Source: a virus. From it: DNA of 35,518 bases. The stretch covers positions 1-35,518 of IMG/VR virus record IMGVR_UViG_3300018083_000077. The stretch is one strand, 5' to 3'. Positions 1 to 8,845 of the stretch are shown here, piece after piece. Each line of letters begins with the position of its first letter. Position 1 is the first letter of the stretch. Both the position numbers and the translations under genes were made by a program. The notes under the pieces were generated by a model. That model made no database searches. It was given only the letters and a program-made list of their open reading frames with translations, and was not told the origin of the DNA.

Positions 1-345
1 CATGTGGCGGAACGTGTTGATGCGGGCCTTGCGGGCGTCGTCCGTTGCCCACTGAGCCTTGGTCTGCCACTCAACCGCGTGCTTCAGGTTGGTGGTTGAC
101 ACGAGGGCCTTGTCGAACTCTGGGCCTTCACCGCGACCGAGGTCGCCGCCCGCTGGTTCGAAATGCCCAAACAAGCCACCGGGGGAAATCTCCAGGGGCA
201 CCCGCATGTCCCGAGCCGAGACCTTGTCGACCGGCCTCTTCTCGATTTGCGAGTAGAAGGTTGCTTCCCGCTCGAACAGAACGGGGACCTTCTCCTGGAC
301 GTTTTCCAGCTCGGTGGCGTTGACCTGCAGTTCAGTCTGCGCCAT
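1..345 (-). CDS. Major capsid protein, N-terminal part (cut by window edge)
   Basis: The first 115 codons of a leftward gene that runs off the window at base 1. The ATG lies at 345-343 behind GAGGAAG, and that Shine-Dalgarno sequence overlaps the stop of the upstream gene (351-353). The protein starts MAQTELQVNATELENV and contains a Gly/Pro-rich stretch (FGHFEPAGGDLGRG, residues about 59-72) of the kind I associate with capsid proteins of marine-type podoviruses. The order portal, acidic scaffold-like protein, this gene is the classical head-gene order. The capsid assignment rests mainly on position. The C-terminal fold region is not in the window. Confidence 0.65.
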   Translation of the reverse strand, partial: MAQTELQVNATELENVQEKVPVLFEREATFYSQIEKRPVDKVSARDMRVPLEISPGGLFGHFEPAGGDLGRGEGPEFDKALVSTTNLKHAVEWQTKAQWATDDARKARINTFRHM

Positions 346-350
346 GATTG

Positions 351-1583
351 TTACTTCCTCGTCGTGACCTTGCCAGCGAGAATGTCCTCGTCGGAGGTCT
401 TGGACCAGTCGATCGTTCGCGGATTGATTCGACCCATCCTGTTACCTCCGGCGGCTCCACGCCCACCGGACGGAATGTCACGCTTCTGCCGTTGTTGTCC
501 GTTCTTGGCCACCTTCTGACCAAGAGCCTCTGCCACCATCCGATTTCGGATGCCGGGAAGGAGCTGCTTTGCACGCGAGAGGTGCGCGTTGAGAATCGCC
601 TCTTTGTGCTCCTTCGTAAACCCGCCGACGGTCGCGCGCTTCCACAGCTGGCGCAGTGTCTGGTTGAGTTGCTGATCCTCCCCCAACCGTTCGTCGAGTT
701 CGGCCAATGCCTCTTTCGCGATGGCCTTACGTGTGAACCCGTTCAGCTTGCTTTCCGGGTCGTTGATGCCCCGGTCTGCAATCCTCTCCAGACGAGTGTA
801 TGACTCGGTCGCGAGTTCGTAATTGAACGTGCCATACCGCTCGTTGAAGTGCCGGTTCCGTTCCTCCCTGAGCTGGACCTCCGCCGGATGAGGTCCCGAT
901 GATTGTGTCCGGGGCTCAGGTATCCTTGCCTCTCCGAAGACGTGCTTGGCGATGTGCCCAGCAGCATACATCAGATTCTTGTCGTTCAACCGCTTCCCAT
1001 CGTTGTAGGTAATGCGGATGAGGTCTTCCAATACAGGCATCGTAGCCCGCACGTAGAGGTCCTTGCTCAACCTCTGGATGGCGGGCAAGAAGTTGTCCAC
1101 CAGCAGGGGCACCGACTGTGGTGCGTTGCGCGCGAGCTGCTGGAACACCAGGCTCGGGTCGCCGTTCAAGAGACTCGCCTCGATGACGTCGAAGTCCTCC
1201 GACTTGCGCGCCGCAACCTGAGCTTCCTCGACGGTCGCGAACGTCTCCGAGAACTTCTGCTCCCTGAAGAAGATGTCCTTCAGTCCCGGCACCTTCTTGA
1301 AGATTTCCGGGTCCGCCTTCTTCAGCTCTTGATAGGTGGGACGACCTTCGACGGCTGGGTCCGCACGAGGCTTTTCCTCATCGGTTTTCCCTTCGCCTTC
1401 AGGTGTTTCGTCCTCTTCTTCACCCTCATCCTCGTCACCTTCGTCCTCGTCCTCGGTGCCTTCGTCGTCGACTTCTCCGTCGTCAACATCAGGCTCGTCT
1501 GCGGAGTCACTGGTGCCCTGGTCACCAGAATTGGCAGGGTCTCCGACGTCATTCAAGACGTCGAGGTCGGTATCGTCACTCAT
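351..1583 (-). CDS. Acidic scaffold-like head assembly protein
   Basis: 410 residues. The first ~75 are extremely acidic (runs of D and E with G/S/P). A mostly helical middle follows (about 90-330), and the tail is basic with a Gly/Arg-rich patch (SGGRGAAGGNRMGR, around 376-389). It lies between portal (ends 1593) and capsid (starts 345), the usual place of the scaffolding protein. No protease catalytic motif is obvious, so a fused maturation protease is not supported. Scaffolds are poorly conserved in sequence, so the call rests on position, acidity and predicted helicity. It could instead be another internal head protein. Confidence 0.5.
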   Translation of the reverse strand: MSDDTDLDVLNDVGDPANSGDQGTSDSADEPDVDDGEVDDEGTEDEDEGDEDEGEEEDETPEGEGKTDEEKPRADPAVEGRPTYQELKKADPEIFKKVPGLKDIFFREQKFSETFATVEEAQVAARKSEDFDVIEASLLNGDPSLVFQQLARNAPQSVPLLVDNFLPAIQRLSKDLYVRATMPVLEDLIRITYNDGKRLNDKNLMYAAGHIAKHVFGEARIPEPRTQSSGPHPAEVQLREERNRHFNERYGTFNYELATESYTRLERIADRGINDPESKLNGFTRKAIAKEALAELDERLGEDQQLNQTLRQLWKRATVGGFTKEHKEAILNAHLSRAKQLLPGIRNRMVAEALGQKVAKNGQQRQKRDIPSGGRGAAGGNRMGRINPRTIDWSKTSDEDILAGKVTTRK

Positions 1584-1592
1584 CTGTGTCTC

Positions 1593-3950
1593 CTACTGCG
1601 GCGGTTCCACGTCGCCTTCTTCGCCACCTGGTGCTTGAGCAGCTGCTTGCTGCTGTTGCATCATCTGCATTTGGACGATAGCAACATGCTCCATGTAATG
1701 AGCACGCACGTTCATCCACGCCGCCGGATTCGACTCCTTCGTATCCATCCCTACTGGCGACTTCAGCCAAGAAAGACAGATTTCCGATTCCACCTCGTGG
1801 CGGTCAACGTCTTGGTCAACCGGAACCGAGGACTGGAATTGCTCCTGGCCCGTCATCGGATCGATTCCCATTACTGTGGGCTGACCCTGGATGAGCTGGG
1901 CAATCTCTATGAGCTGCTTGTTGCGGTCGTCGTCGCCGGGAATGTAGAGGTCTTCCATCCCGATGAGCTCAGCTACAAAGCTCGTGTTCTCGGGATGCAT
2001 GAAGATGGCCCCAATCTGGGGGTCTTGCATCTGGATGAGTTGCAGGAGAACATCGCGCTTCTGTGCCCACGAGATTGGAAATGCCTCGGAAGTCTCTGGC
2101 TCGATCTCGCCCACCTTGCCCTGAAGTTCCGCTTTACGAATCCAAGTGTTGACAAAGCTTTGCCCCTGCTCCTTGACGAACTTCTCATCCTGAATCATGT
2201 TCTTGGCGAAGGACCTGACGGATTTGCTCATGACCTGGGACCACCAGATCTTGAGGACGGTCCACGTGCCAGACAGACGCTGGAGAGCCTGTGCGCGGCT
2301 CAGTTCGTATTCACGAGCAGTTCCGGAGCCGCCTTCAATAGCACCGCCATAGATAGTAGGAAAGGTGCCCACCACGAACTGTGCGTTCCCATCCAGACGG
2401 TCAGCGAACATCTCCACTTCCTGACTGAGCGACGCAGCCTTGATGTCATGGAAGCCTGCCGAGAGGTTCTGCCCTGAAGGAGCCTTCGCTTGATTAACCA
2501 TGCCCGGTCTTGCTTCTGACTTGGAGTAATTCTCGAAGTCAAGAACAGATGGGTCAGCGAACGTTTCTGGTATGCCGAACTCGACCGTCTCCAGCGTGAT
2601 GTTTGCGAGTTCATTCGTCATGTCCTGAATCGGGACCAGAGATTGGCCCTCGGGTTCAGCATGGATATGCTCTGAGAACGGAGACAGCGTAGCCGTCCAA
2701 TGGTCGTCGAGCACGTCCGGGAGAATCTCGACAATCAGGTCGTTGTTGACGATGACAACGTAGCAGCCCTCGGGATACTCTTTCTTGAGGCGAAGGACAA
2801 TTTCGTTCTTGGTGTCGCCCCACGCGTTGAACGCCCAAGGCCGATACCACATGCGAGCGACGGTTACGACGTTGTCCTGCCACTCGCCAGCGTATCGACG
2901 GTCGTTGCGCGCCCACCGCTCGATTTCGTCCGTGTCGTAGCTCGCCTTGATCAGATGGGCGAATTCAGGATAGGTCTCCTGGATGAGTCCAACAGGCTCC
3001 TCTGTTACGAAACGGAGGTAGGGAGTCTCGTCTAATTTGGAAATGTAGTGCGGGACCTCCACGTGCAGGGGTCCAAATACACGAAGGACTTCGCGACTCT
3101 TCGGCCGGTCGTTATAGCCGACAATCGTGTCAAACGTTTCTTCCTGGTCTTGGACTTCAGGAGGAGCGACGACCCCGCAGCTTTGGCACTGCTGCTCCGG
3201 AGGAGGCATTGCTGCCTTTGGGTCGATTGCTGGTTCTTCGCCTGCGGGTGCGCCGCACGCCGGACAGAAGTAAGTGCGATTGACAAGCGTTTCTTGACCA
3301 GGGATTGGCTCACGGAATGTGCCAAACTCCTTGCGGGTCTTGAGCTCGTTGTAGGCAAAGACGACTCCGGTGTTGAAGAGGAGGTAAAGGGCACGTAGAA
3401 AGAGAATCTCTGACTGATTGTGCCGCTGTATCAGCTCGGAGATTTTGGAGTAGGCCTTGGCTGTCTGGACGTCGCTGGCGTTATCCGCATCGTCAGGGAA
3501 GAATCTGACGTAAGGAATGCCCGCAGCAATCGCCGAAATCCACGCCTGTCCGTGGGCTTTGTAGATATTGATAACCTTTGCGATAGCTTGAACATCCGTG
3601 TCACCCTGTGGGTCCTCGAAGGCGACGTTCGTGCGGTCCTGATAGTCACGATAATCGCGTGCGATGGCATCCCAATAGATGTATTGCAGGTTGTTCCAGT
3701 AGCACTCCAGCTTCTTCAGGCGCTTGATGTAGGCTTCACGAACCGTCCGTTCCGGAATGGTCAGGTGGTCCTTGATTCGGAGGAGAGCGTCCGTAATCTC
3801 CTTCGGATAGATGTCCTCCGGGTTGACTTCCTGCTCCTCTTCCACGAGGGAAGTATCCTCCTGCGGAACGAGACCCATCTCGTCCGGGGGAAACATCTCC
3901 TCAGGTGGAAGCATCGCCGGGTCCATCTGGTCTTCAGTTGGAGGATACAT
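1593..3950 (-). CDS. Portal protein with an embedded zinc-ribbon insertion
   Basis: 785 residues, within the size range of large P22-type portals. The dodecameric portal forms the DNA entry vertex of the head. The N-terminal ~45 residues are acidic and Pro/Met-rich. A long mixed helical region follows (60-200), with aromatic-rich segments (ECYWNNLQYIYWDAIARDY around 82-100). The C-terminus is Gln/Met/Ala-rich (MQMMQQQQAAAQAPGGEE). An unusual insertion carries two CxxC pairs (C229/C232 and C255/C258). The gene follows 3952-5682 by one base and precedes the scaffold-like gene. It is identified by size, position between TerL and scaffold, and overall character; I did not see a single diagnostic motif. 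Confidence 0.7.
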   Translation of the reverse strand: MYPPTEDQMDPAMLPPEEMFPPDEMGLVPQEDTSLVEEEQEVNPEDIYPKEITDALLRIKDHLTIPERTVREAYIKRLKKLECYWNNLQYIYWDAIARDYRDYQDRTNVAFEDPQGDTDVQAIAKVINIYKAHGQAWISAIAAGIPYVRFFPDDADNASDVQTAKAYSKISELIQRHNQSEILFLRALYLLFNTGVVFAYNELKTRKEFGTFREPIPGQETLVNRTYFCPACGAPAGEEPAIDPKAAMPPPEQQCQSCGVVAPPEVQDQEETFDTIVGYNDRPKSREVLRVFGPLHVEVPHYISKLDETPYLRFVTEEPVGLIQETYPEFAHLIKASYDTDEIERWARNDRRYAGEWQDNVVTVARMWYRPWAFNAWGDTKNEIVLRLKKEYPEGCYVVIVNNDLIVEILPDVLDDHWTATLSPFSEHIHAEPEGQSLVPIQDMTNELANITLETVEFGIPETFADPSVLDFENYSKSEARPGMVNQAKAPSGQNLSAGFHDIKAASLSQEVEMFADRLDGNAQFVVGTFPTIYGGAIEGGSGTAREYELSRAQALQRLSGTWTVLKIWWSQVMSKSVRSFAKNMIQDEKFVKEQGQSFVNTWIRKAELQGKVGEIEPETSEAFPISWAQKRDVLLQLIQMQDPQIGAIFMHPENTSFVAELIGMEDLYIPGDDDRNKQLIEIAQLIQGQPTVMGIDPMTGQEQFQSSVPVDQDVDRHEVESEICLSWLKSPVGMDTKESNPAAWMNVRAHYMEHVAIVQMQMMQQQQAAAQAPGGEEGDVEPPQ

Positions 3951-3951
3951 G

Positions 3952-5682
3952 TTAGGGCTTCACAAAGTTGCGATAGTATTTGTCGAGGTGTGCAGGCATA
4001 CCCTGAATGCTCTGCATGAAGTTCCGCATCGCTGCGTCCTTACGTGATGGCTGTCTGATACCATGAGCTTCCATGAGGGGCTCCAGCACCTGTCGCCACT
4101 CAGGTTCAGGAATTGACAGCCCAAGAGCAGCCATGCGCTGGTAGGTATCAGGGTCCACCATACCAGCCAAATCACCAGTCTTGGCAATCGCACCGTATGG
4201 GTCCATGCTGGCGTATACTGAATCAGGCGGCATCAGGCGACCTTGAAAGCCAAATGCGTCCAGAGAGCCAAATCCCTTATCTACCCCAACCACCTTCCTC
4301 GCTGCCGGATCGAGCATGAACTGTCCAGTGTGCCTGTCTGTGACTGCACCAAAGATGTCACGCGCCTGCTCAGCAGCTAATTGATTGGCTATCTCAGGAG
4401 TTCTGAGGTTGTTGGGTATCCTGTATGGAAACGGCTCGTATGTGTGGGGTAGGAACAGCTGTGCCGTCCCGCCTCCTTCAATCTCATGAGCTACAGGGGT
4501 GGTCCCGTGAAGTAGCTCCATGATCTTCGTTTGAGCCGACTCCATTTGGGATTCACTTCGGCCTGTTGACATGCCTGCAACTGAATTATCCCCATAGCGT
4601 CCGAGTTCACTACCCTTTTCCAGTATCCTCCGGCCACCCGGACCCTCACCCATTCGCTTTTGGATGATGCCCCTCAGACCAGACCTACCGTAGTCGATGA
4701 TTGGGCCACCAGCAACATCTTCCTTCGTCTTCATCCCCGATGCGCTTCGTGGAGTCACAGCCTCAGTAGTAGCTAGGCCAGGGAATGACCCTCTCCTCGG
4801 CGGCGCCAAAGCACCAGCGTGCATCCCTTGGTTGGTATACAAGGCCATCTGCCGTGCTATTTCGTCGGTGATATCTTCCTCTGGATGAGACAGGTCTGAC
4901 AAATCCACTATTTGCTGGAGCTTGGCTTGAGCATCGGGCTGATGAGTCGTGTCAGTAAACTTCTTGAGGAAATCGTCAGGACCTGCCAGCTCCACGTGCC
5001 TTATTAGCTTTTCGAGCTCTGGCGTATCAATCTGGAATCGGCGATTCATGATATCGCCAAGCCTCAGAGCTTCTTGTCTGTAGCCAGAGGTCGGGAGGAT
5101 ACCTGCGAGAGTCGCTCCAGCACCACCGACGCTTTTCATCCCGAGCGCGGCCTTGCCACCAAGCAATGCAGCTTTGCCACCGGCCAGTCCAGCCTTGAGT
5201 TCCTCCGGAATGGCTCCAGCGACACTGCCCATCAGTCGGGTTGGCGACCTGTCCTTCAATCTGTTGTAGAGATTCGAGCCGGACTGCTTAAGAACGTCCC
5301 ACTCGTTCCCCGAACCATGACTTGCATCGGCATCGATGGCACTGCCAGCAACGTCACCGAACAAATCGTCCTCGAGGAAGCCCTTCGCCAGCTCACTGTC
5401 CGGGAGAGACTCATACATCTCTCCAAGAGCCTTACCACCACCGCTAAGACTCTCCCAGAAGCCTGGAGTCGGGGGTGGCCGATTCGGACTCTGCTTGAAC
5501 TCGAATTCTGGCCGAGGATTCGGCTCCCACATCTCGCGCTTGCGCCGCTGACCGGCGGACAACGCATCGTCCATCGCCCGGCCATCGCGCATGAAGTCGA
5601 ATTGGGCTGGCTCAACGTCAAACGGACGAGTAGACTGGTAAGGGTCTACCGACCGGAATTGAGCACTAGTCCGTGGTGGCAT
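3952..5682 (-). CDS. Unknown structural-module protein (576 aa)
   Basis: Not recognised. The N-terminus (1-80) is Arg/Pro-rich and probably disordered. Residues about 130-190 are Ala/Gly/Leu-rich (LAGGKAALLGGKAALG) and could contact membrane or pack into a core. The C-terminal 200 residues look globular. In that part LLHGTTP (around residue 390) and VYASMDPYGA (around 495) loosely recall the HGT and Y/S-x-D-P-x-x-A segments of ADP-ribosyltransferase folds, but spacing and a catalytic Glu are not secure. Its start overlaps the small gene upstream by 17 bases and its stop lies one base before the portal ATG, so it is translationally coupled within the head operon. A virion-carried protein is plausible. 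Confidence 0.6.
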   Translation of the reverse strand: MPPRTSAQFRSVDPYQSTRPFDVEPAQFDFMRDGRAMDDALSAGQRRKREMWEPNPRPEFEFKQSPNRPPPTPGFWESLSGGGKALGEMYESLPDSELAKGFLEDDLFGDVAGSAIDADASHGSGNEWDVLKQSGSNLYNRLKDRSPTRLMGSVAGAIPEELKAGLAGGKAALLGGKAALGMKSVGGAGATLAGILPTSGYRQEALRLGDIMNRRFQIDTPELEKLIRHVELAGPDDFLKKFTDTTHQPDAQAKLQQIVDLSDLSHPEEDITDEIARQMALYTNQGMHAGALAPPRRGSFPGLATTEAVTPRSASGMKTKEDVAGGPIIDYGRSGLRGIIQKRMGEGPGGRRILEKGSELGRYGDNSVAGMSTGRSESQMESAQTKIMELLHGTTPVAHEIEGGGTAQLFLPHTYEPFPYRIPNNLRTPEIANQLAAEQARDIFGAVTDRHTGQFMLDPAARKVVGVDKGFGSLDAFGFQGRLMPPDSVYASMDPYGAIAKTGDLAGMVDPDTYQRMAALGLSIPEPEWRQVLEPLMEAHGIRQPSRKDAAMRNFMQSIQGMPAHLDKYYRNFVKP

Positions 5683-5992
5683 GTGGTATCTCTACCGCCT
5701 CTGCGCGCTTCTTCCACCGCTCTTTTTCTTCGAGTGCGGCCTCTCGTGCGGACCTTGTTTCGAGTTCTGCTTGCTTTCTCGACCAAGGAACTCGACTTTT
5801 TCGGATATTTCCCTCAAATCCGGGCTTTATCGCTTGTGCCTGAGGAGCTGGACGCTGTTTATCTCGTTCCTCATCGAGAAGTCCCCTCAAATACTCGATT
5901 TCCTCGTTCTGGAGGGTTATCGTATACTTGAGAGCTTGGCACGTTTCACACGAATATGTTCTCCGGGTGAACAAATCAGCGAAGAAGCCCAC
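5666..5992 (-). CDS. Small coiled-coil protein with a CxxC pair
   Basis: 108 residues from a GTG at 5992 preceded by GGAGG at short spacing, a pattern seen at several GTG starts here. The N-terminus (GFFADLFTRRTYSCETCQ) has an amphipathic start and a C15/C18 pair. Residues 25-45 and 70-100 are strongly charged and heptad-like (LQNEEIEYLRGLLDEERDK, EAALEEKERWKKRAE). It overlaps the end of TerL by 17 bases and the start of the next gene by 17 bases, so it is embedded in the packaging operon. Such small coiled-coil proteins near terminase are common in phages. No function can be assigned. Confidence 0.65.
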   Translation of the reverse strand: MGFFADLFTRRTYSCETCQALKYTITLQNEEIEYLRGLLDEERDKQRPAPQAQAIKPGFEGNIRKSRVPWSRKQAELETRSAREAALEEKERWKKRAEAVEIPHATTD

Positions 5993-7601
5993 GAAACCTC
6001 CGATGCCGTTGAACCGACGTTACGACTTTGCTCTTCGACTCCAGAACTTCCATCTGTCGGTGGAGTCGAGTCCAATCTCCGGTTTCGGAAAAGCTGGAAA
6101 TCACTTTTCCGAGCGTTTGGATGCGCTGGTCTCGTGACCAAACGAGGCGGATATACTGGTCCACCTCTTTAATCAGGTAACGGCCACCATCGTAGGGGTC
6201 GTCACCGTTAAACTCAGCTACGTCCTCGGCTACTTCCCCATCTTTGGAGTCGTAAATGCAGATGGGTATGGTCTTGATGAACTCCTTGCACGTATCGAAC
6301 ACCTGCAACTTCGGTAAATTGGTCTCCAGCGGCTCGGGAATGAAGGCTTCCTGATACTTCTGGAAGGCCGCGGCACCCCAATTCCGATAGACGTAAGCTG
6401 CCTTTTCCTCCGAATAACCCTCTGCAGGGATATACTTCGGTGGTTTTGGCTCCCAACGTAGAAACGAGTGCATGAGCATCTTGCCGCCGAGTCTATCGTT
6501 ATCCGCTTGTGCGGGTCGAAACCCAGAGGCCTTCGTAAACTGCTCAGCTATGGTCTCTTTGTCTCCTCGCTTGGCCCAGGCGCTTGGGTCCAAGACGACA
6601 GAGTGTATCTCGTGCCGCTCATTCTGCGAAAGCCGGGCGACGTCCGCACCCCAAGTCTCAATGTTCTGCTTATCCTTCGCATACTCGCGATACATGAAGA
6701 CACGAGCGTCAGGAGAAACAGCAGCCCACCCAGCCCACGTCTTTGCCGTGTAGCCCCAGTCAATCGCGAGGATTCTCGGCCACCAATCGGGGACTTCGAA
6801 AGGTTTGACGACGTGACATGCGTGTGCAGGCTCTCCGGCTCTCTGGAAGTCCCGCCACTCCGCGAAGACTTGACCGGAGAAGACATACCAATCTCCGTCT
6901 TTCTTGGCTCGTCGCTCGGCCTCGGGAAGAATTTCGAGGCGCCAAGCATATCCGGGGTCCGCCTCATTGAGGTAGGGGTTATCGTCCAGCTTCGCCGGGA
7001 TATAGATGCGAGTAGTTCTGCTTGAGCGGTCGTGTATGATTTTGTAGCCCGTTCGTGCGGGGTCCACGAATCGCTCCCGGACCCACACATGACCTTGATT
7101 CCCTGGATTACTAGCGGACCTAACGACGGGCGGTAAGTCCGGTTCGGATGATCGAACACGACTGGTGACAAAGGAATAGACGAACCACTTGAAGCTCGTG
7201 AGCTCATCGAACGCGGCGTAGTGGTATTCCGTAGTGTCATGGCGCCGTGCGTGCTTTTCCTTTTCGAGGTAGCTCGCCCTGATAATGGCCCCTGAAGGCC
7301 ACTTCCAGAAGTGCTTCGCTTCGTTGAAGACAGCGCCGGTTAGTTTGTAGAACCTATCCGCGCGAGGGATGATGCTTTCCTCAAGCTGCGGGAAGGTCTC
7401 GCGAAAGATGATACCGTGAAACTTCGGATGAAGATGCCAGCCACGAAGTATGGGCAGCATGATGAGGAGCTCCGACTTGCCCCCACCAGCTGCCCCACCG
7501 TAGAGCGCCTCGAATATGGAATCCGGAATCTCGAGAAACTTCTGTTGCTTCTCGTGCGGCTTCCATATTCGAGTGAAATTGTCGACGACGTGTATGCCCA
7601 C
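5976..7601 (-). CDS. terL: Terminase large subunit
   Basis: 541 residues. This is the ATP-driven DNA packaging motor with a headful or site-specific nuclease. The N-terminal ATPase has Walker A GGAAGGGKS (35-43) and Walker B YHYAAFDE (D132, E133). The C-terminal RNase H-like nuclease shows its first acidic residue in ILAIDWGYT (D281) and a second in SVVLDPSAW (D338), with a D-rich stretch (FNGDDPYDGGRYL) near the end as the probable third site. It starts at GTG (7601), three bases after the upstream stop; the local Shine-Dalgarno is weak, suggesting translational coupling. Length and motif order fit a complete TerL. Confidence 0.95.
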   Translation of the reverse strand: MGIHVVDNFTRIWKPHEKQQKFLEIPDSIFEALYGGAAGGGKSELLIMLPILRGWHLHPKFHGIIFRETFPQLEESIIPRADRFYKLTGAVFNEAKHFWKWPSGAIIRASYLEKEKHARRHDTTEYHYAAFDELTSFKWFVYSFVTSRVRSSEPDLPPVVRSASNPGNQGHVWVRERFVDPARTGYKIIHDRSSRTTRIYIPAKLDDNPYLNEADPGYAWRLEILPEAERRAKKDGDWYVFSGQVFAEWRDFQRAGEPAHACHVVKPFEVPDWWPRILAIDWGYTAKTWAGWAAVSPDARVFMYREYAKDKQNIETWGADVARLSQNERHEIHSVVLDPSAWAKRGDKETIAEQFTKASGFRPAQADNDRLGGKMLMHSFLRWEPKPPKYIPAEGYSEEKAAYVYRNWGAAAFQKYQEAFIPEPLETNLPKLQVFDTCKEFIKTIPICIYDSKDGEVAEDVAEFNGDDPYDGGRYLIKEVDQYIRLVWSRDQRIQTLGKVISSFSETGDWTRLHRQMEVLESKSKVVTSVQRHRRFRGLLR

Positions 7602-7604
7602 GGC

Positions 7605-8051
7605 CTACTTGAAGTCGTCGGTCTTTGGCTTCAGCTCCGGCCGCTTCGCCTGTGCAGCCGGTGCCTCGACGACTTCCTCGGGAGGCAGACCGGCCTGCTC
7701 ACGAATCGCCGCCATCTCGACTGGGTCCGGATCGGGGATGACGATGCCGAGAGCCTCGGCGAGGTTGTGCGGGAGCACGTATTGACCACCGTCCGACAGC
7801 TCGTAGAGGCCGTCGTCCGCGTGGCATTTGAACGTCCCACGGCCCTCGATGTCGTTGATGGCCAGGGGGCCACCGTAGCCGAGGAACTTGCGTCCCGTGA
7901 CGACGGTGCAGAGCTGCGTCGGTTCGAGCTTCGTGTCGACGTGGACGATTCCCTCGGGGTTTCGTCGGAGGTCGCCAAGCTCGATTGGACGGTCGATGAC
8001 TCCTGCCGCAACTGCGTCCTTCATGTATTCCTTCTCTTTCTTGTTCGACAT
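7605..8051 (-). CDS. Conserved-looking small protein upstream of TerL
   Basis: 148 residues, unrecognised. The ATG at 8051 has AGGAG seven bases upstream, shared with the stop codon of the preceding gene. The middle (30-110) looks like a compact beta-rich domain with several glycines (RKFLGYGGPLAINDIEGRG, DGGQYVLP). The tail is Pro/Ala/Lys-rich and probably disordered (VVEAPAAQAKRPELKPKTDDFK). A single Cys lies in TFKCHADDG. Its position directly before TerL would suit a packaging or head accessory role, but nothing in the sequence demonstrates it. Confidence 0.65.
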   Translation of the reverse strand: MSNKKEKEYMKDAVAAGVIDRPIELGDLRRNPEGIVHVDTKLEPTQLCTVVTGRKFLGYGGPLAINDIEGRGTFKCHADDGLYELSDGGQYVLPHNLAEALGIVIPDPDPVEMAAIREQAGLPPEEVVEAPAAQAKRPELKPKTDDFK

Positions 8052-8060
8052 CTCGAACTC

Positions 8061-8786
8061 CTAGAACTGAGGTTGTCCGCCGCCGCGAGCCGCCATCATC
8101 TGCTGGTAGGCTCCTGCCATGTCCGGCGCCTGTCGGCCAGCAGGAAGCTGGTTCATGGCCGGGTTGGGGTTCTGCTGACGCCACTGGTCACGCTGCTGGT
8201 TGGCCTGCTGCATGGCGCCCTGCAGGTCGAAGCCACCCGGACCCATACCGCCGCCAGGTCCCGGAGGAGGTCCGACAGAACCCATCATTCCCGGTGGCTT
8301 CTGCATCTGGCCCATGCGAGCCTGAGCTTGCTGCATCTGAGCCATCATGGCCTGACGGGGGTCGCCCATCGGAGGAGCCCCGCCCATCTGAGGCATCGGA
8401 GGCTTGTCGAAGACACCGGCTGCACGCTGAACGTCCATCCGATTCTGGAAGTCCTGTGGTCCGCCCATGTTTCCTCCACCCATCATTGGAGGAGGCCCCA
8501 TCGGTCCACCCGTCGGAGACTGACCCATTGGTGGTCCGGGACGCATGGGAGGCGTCATCGGGGGCATGCCTGGTCTTGGCGCGGCGCTCGGCGGGAGAGG
8601 CATCGGTGGCCGCATTGGAGGACCGAATCCTGAGGTGCCCGGTCCGGGCTGTTGAGCGAAGCCGCCTCCCGCGCCGCCCGAGATCGGACCCTGCATCCGA
8701 GGAGCAGTGCTGCGCATCCCCATCGCCTTCTTCTTCGCCTTGGCTGCAGGCGCCTTGTATCCTTGAGCCGATGGTGCTGTTGGCAT
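8061..8786 (-). CDS. Pro/Gly/Met/Gln-rich low-complexity protein
   Basis: 241 residues from the ATG at 8786, which has GAGG seven bases upstream; a TTG six bases earlier is a weaker choice. Most of the protein is repetitive Pro, Gly, Met and Gln (for example PPMTPPMRPGPPMGQSP and MGGAPPMGDPRQAMMAQMQ), with a short basic segment near the N-terminus (KAKKKAMGMRS). The C-terminal ~60 residues are Gln/Asn/Ala-rich (MQQANQQRDQWRQQNPN). It is almost certainly intrinsically disordered. It belongs to the leftward head operon. Function unknown; disordered virion or assembly proteins of this kind occur in other podoviruses. Confidence 0.65.
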   Translation of the reverse strand: MPTAPSAQGYKAPAAKAKKKAMGMRSTAPRMQGPISGGAGGGFAQQPGPGTSGFGPPMRPPMPLPPSAAPRPGMPPMTPPMRPGPPMGQSPTGGPMGPPPMMGGGNMGGPQDFQNRMDVQRAAGVFDKPPMPQMGGAPPMGDPRQAMMAQMQQAQARMGQMQKPPGMMGSVGPPPGPGGGMGPGGFDLQGAMQQANQQRDQWRQQNPNPAMNQLPAGRQAPDMAGAYQQMMAARGGGQPQF

Positions 8787-8845
8787 AACCAATCCTCGAA
8801 TGCAGAGTTACCGAGCGCGCGCCGCGACTCCGATGTGCTGACGAG

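Noticed and set aside
903-2477. Long plus-strand open frame (524 codons) opposite the portal and scaffold genes
   Set aside because: Antisense shadow: no ribosome binding site, no recognisable motifs, and the minus-strand frames show clear protein character and operon packing.
7416-8633. Plus-strand open frame of 405 codons
   Set aside because: Antisense to TerL and two other genes; composition is Arg/His/Leu-rich as expected for a shadow of Pro/Gly-rich coding DNA.
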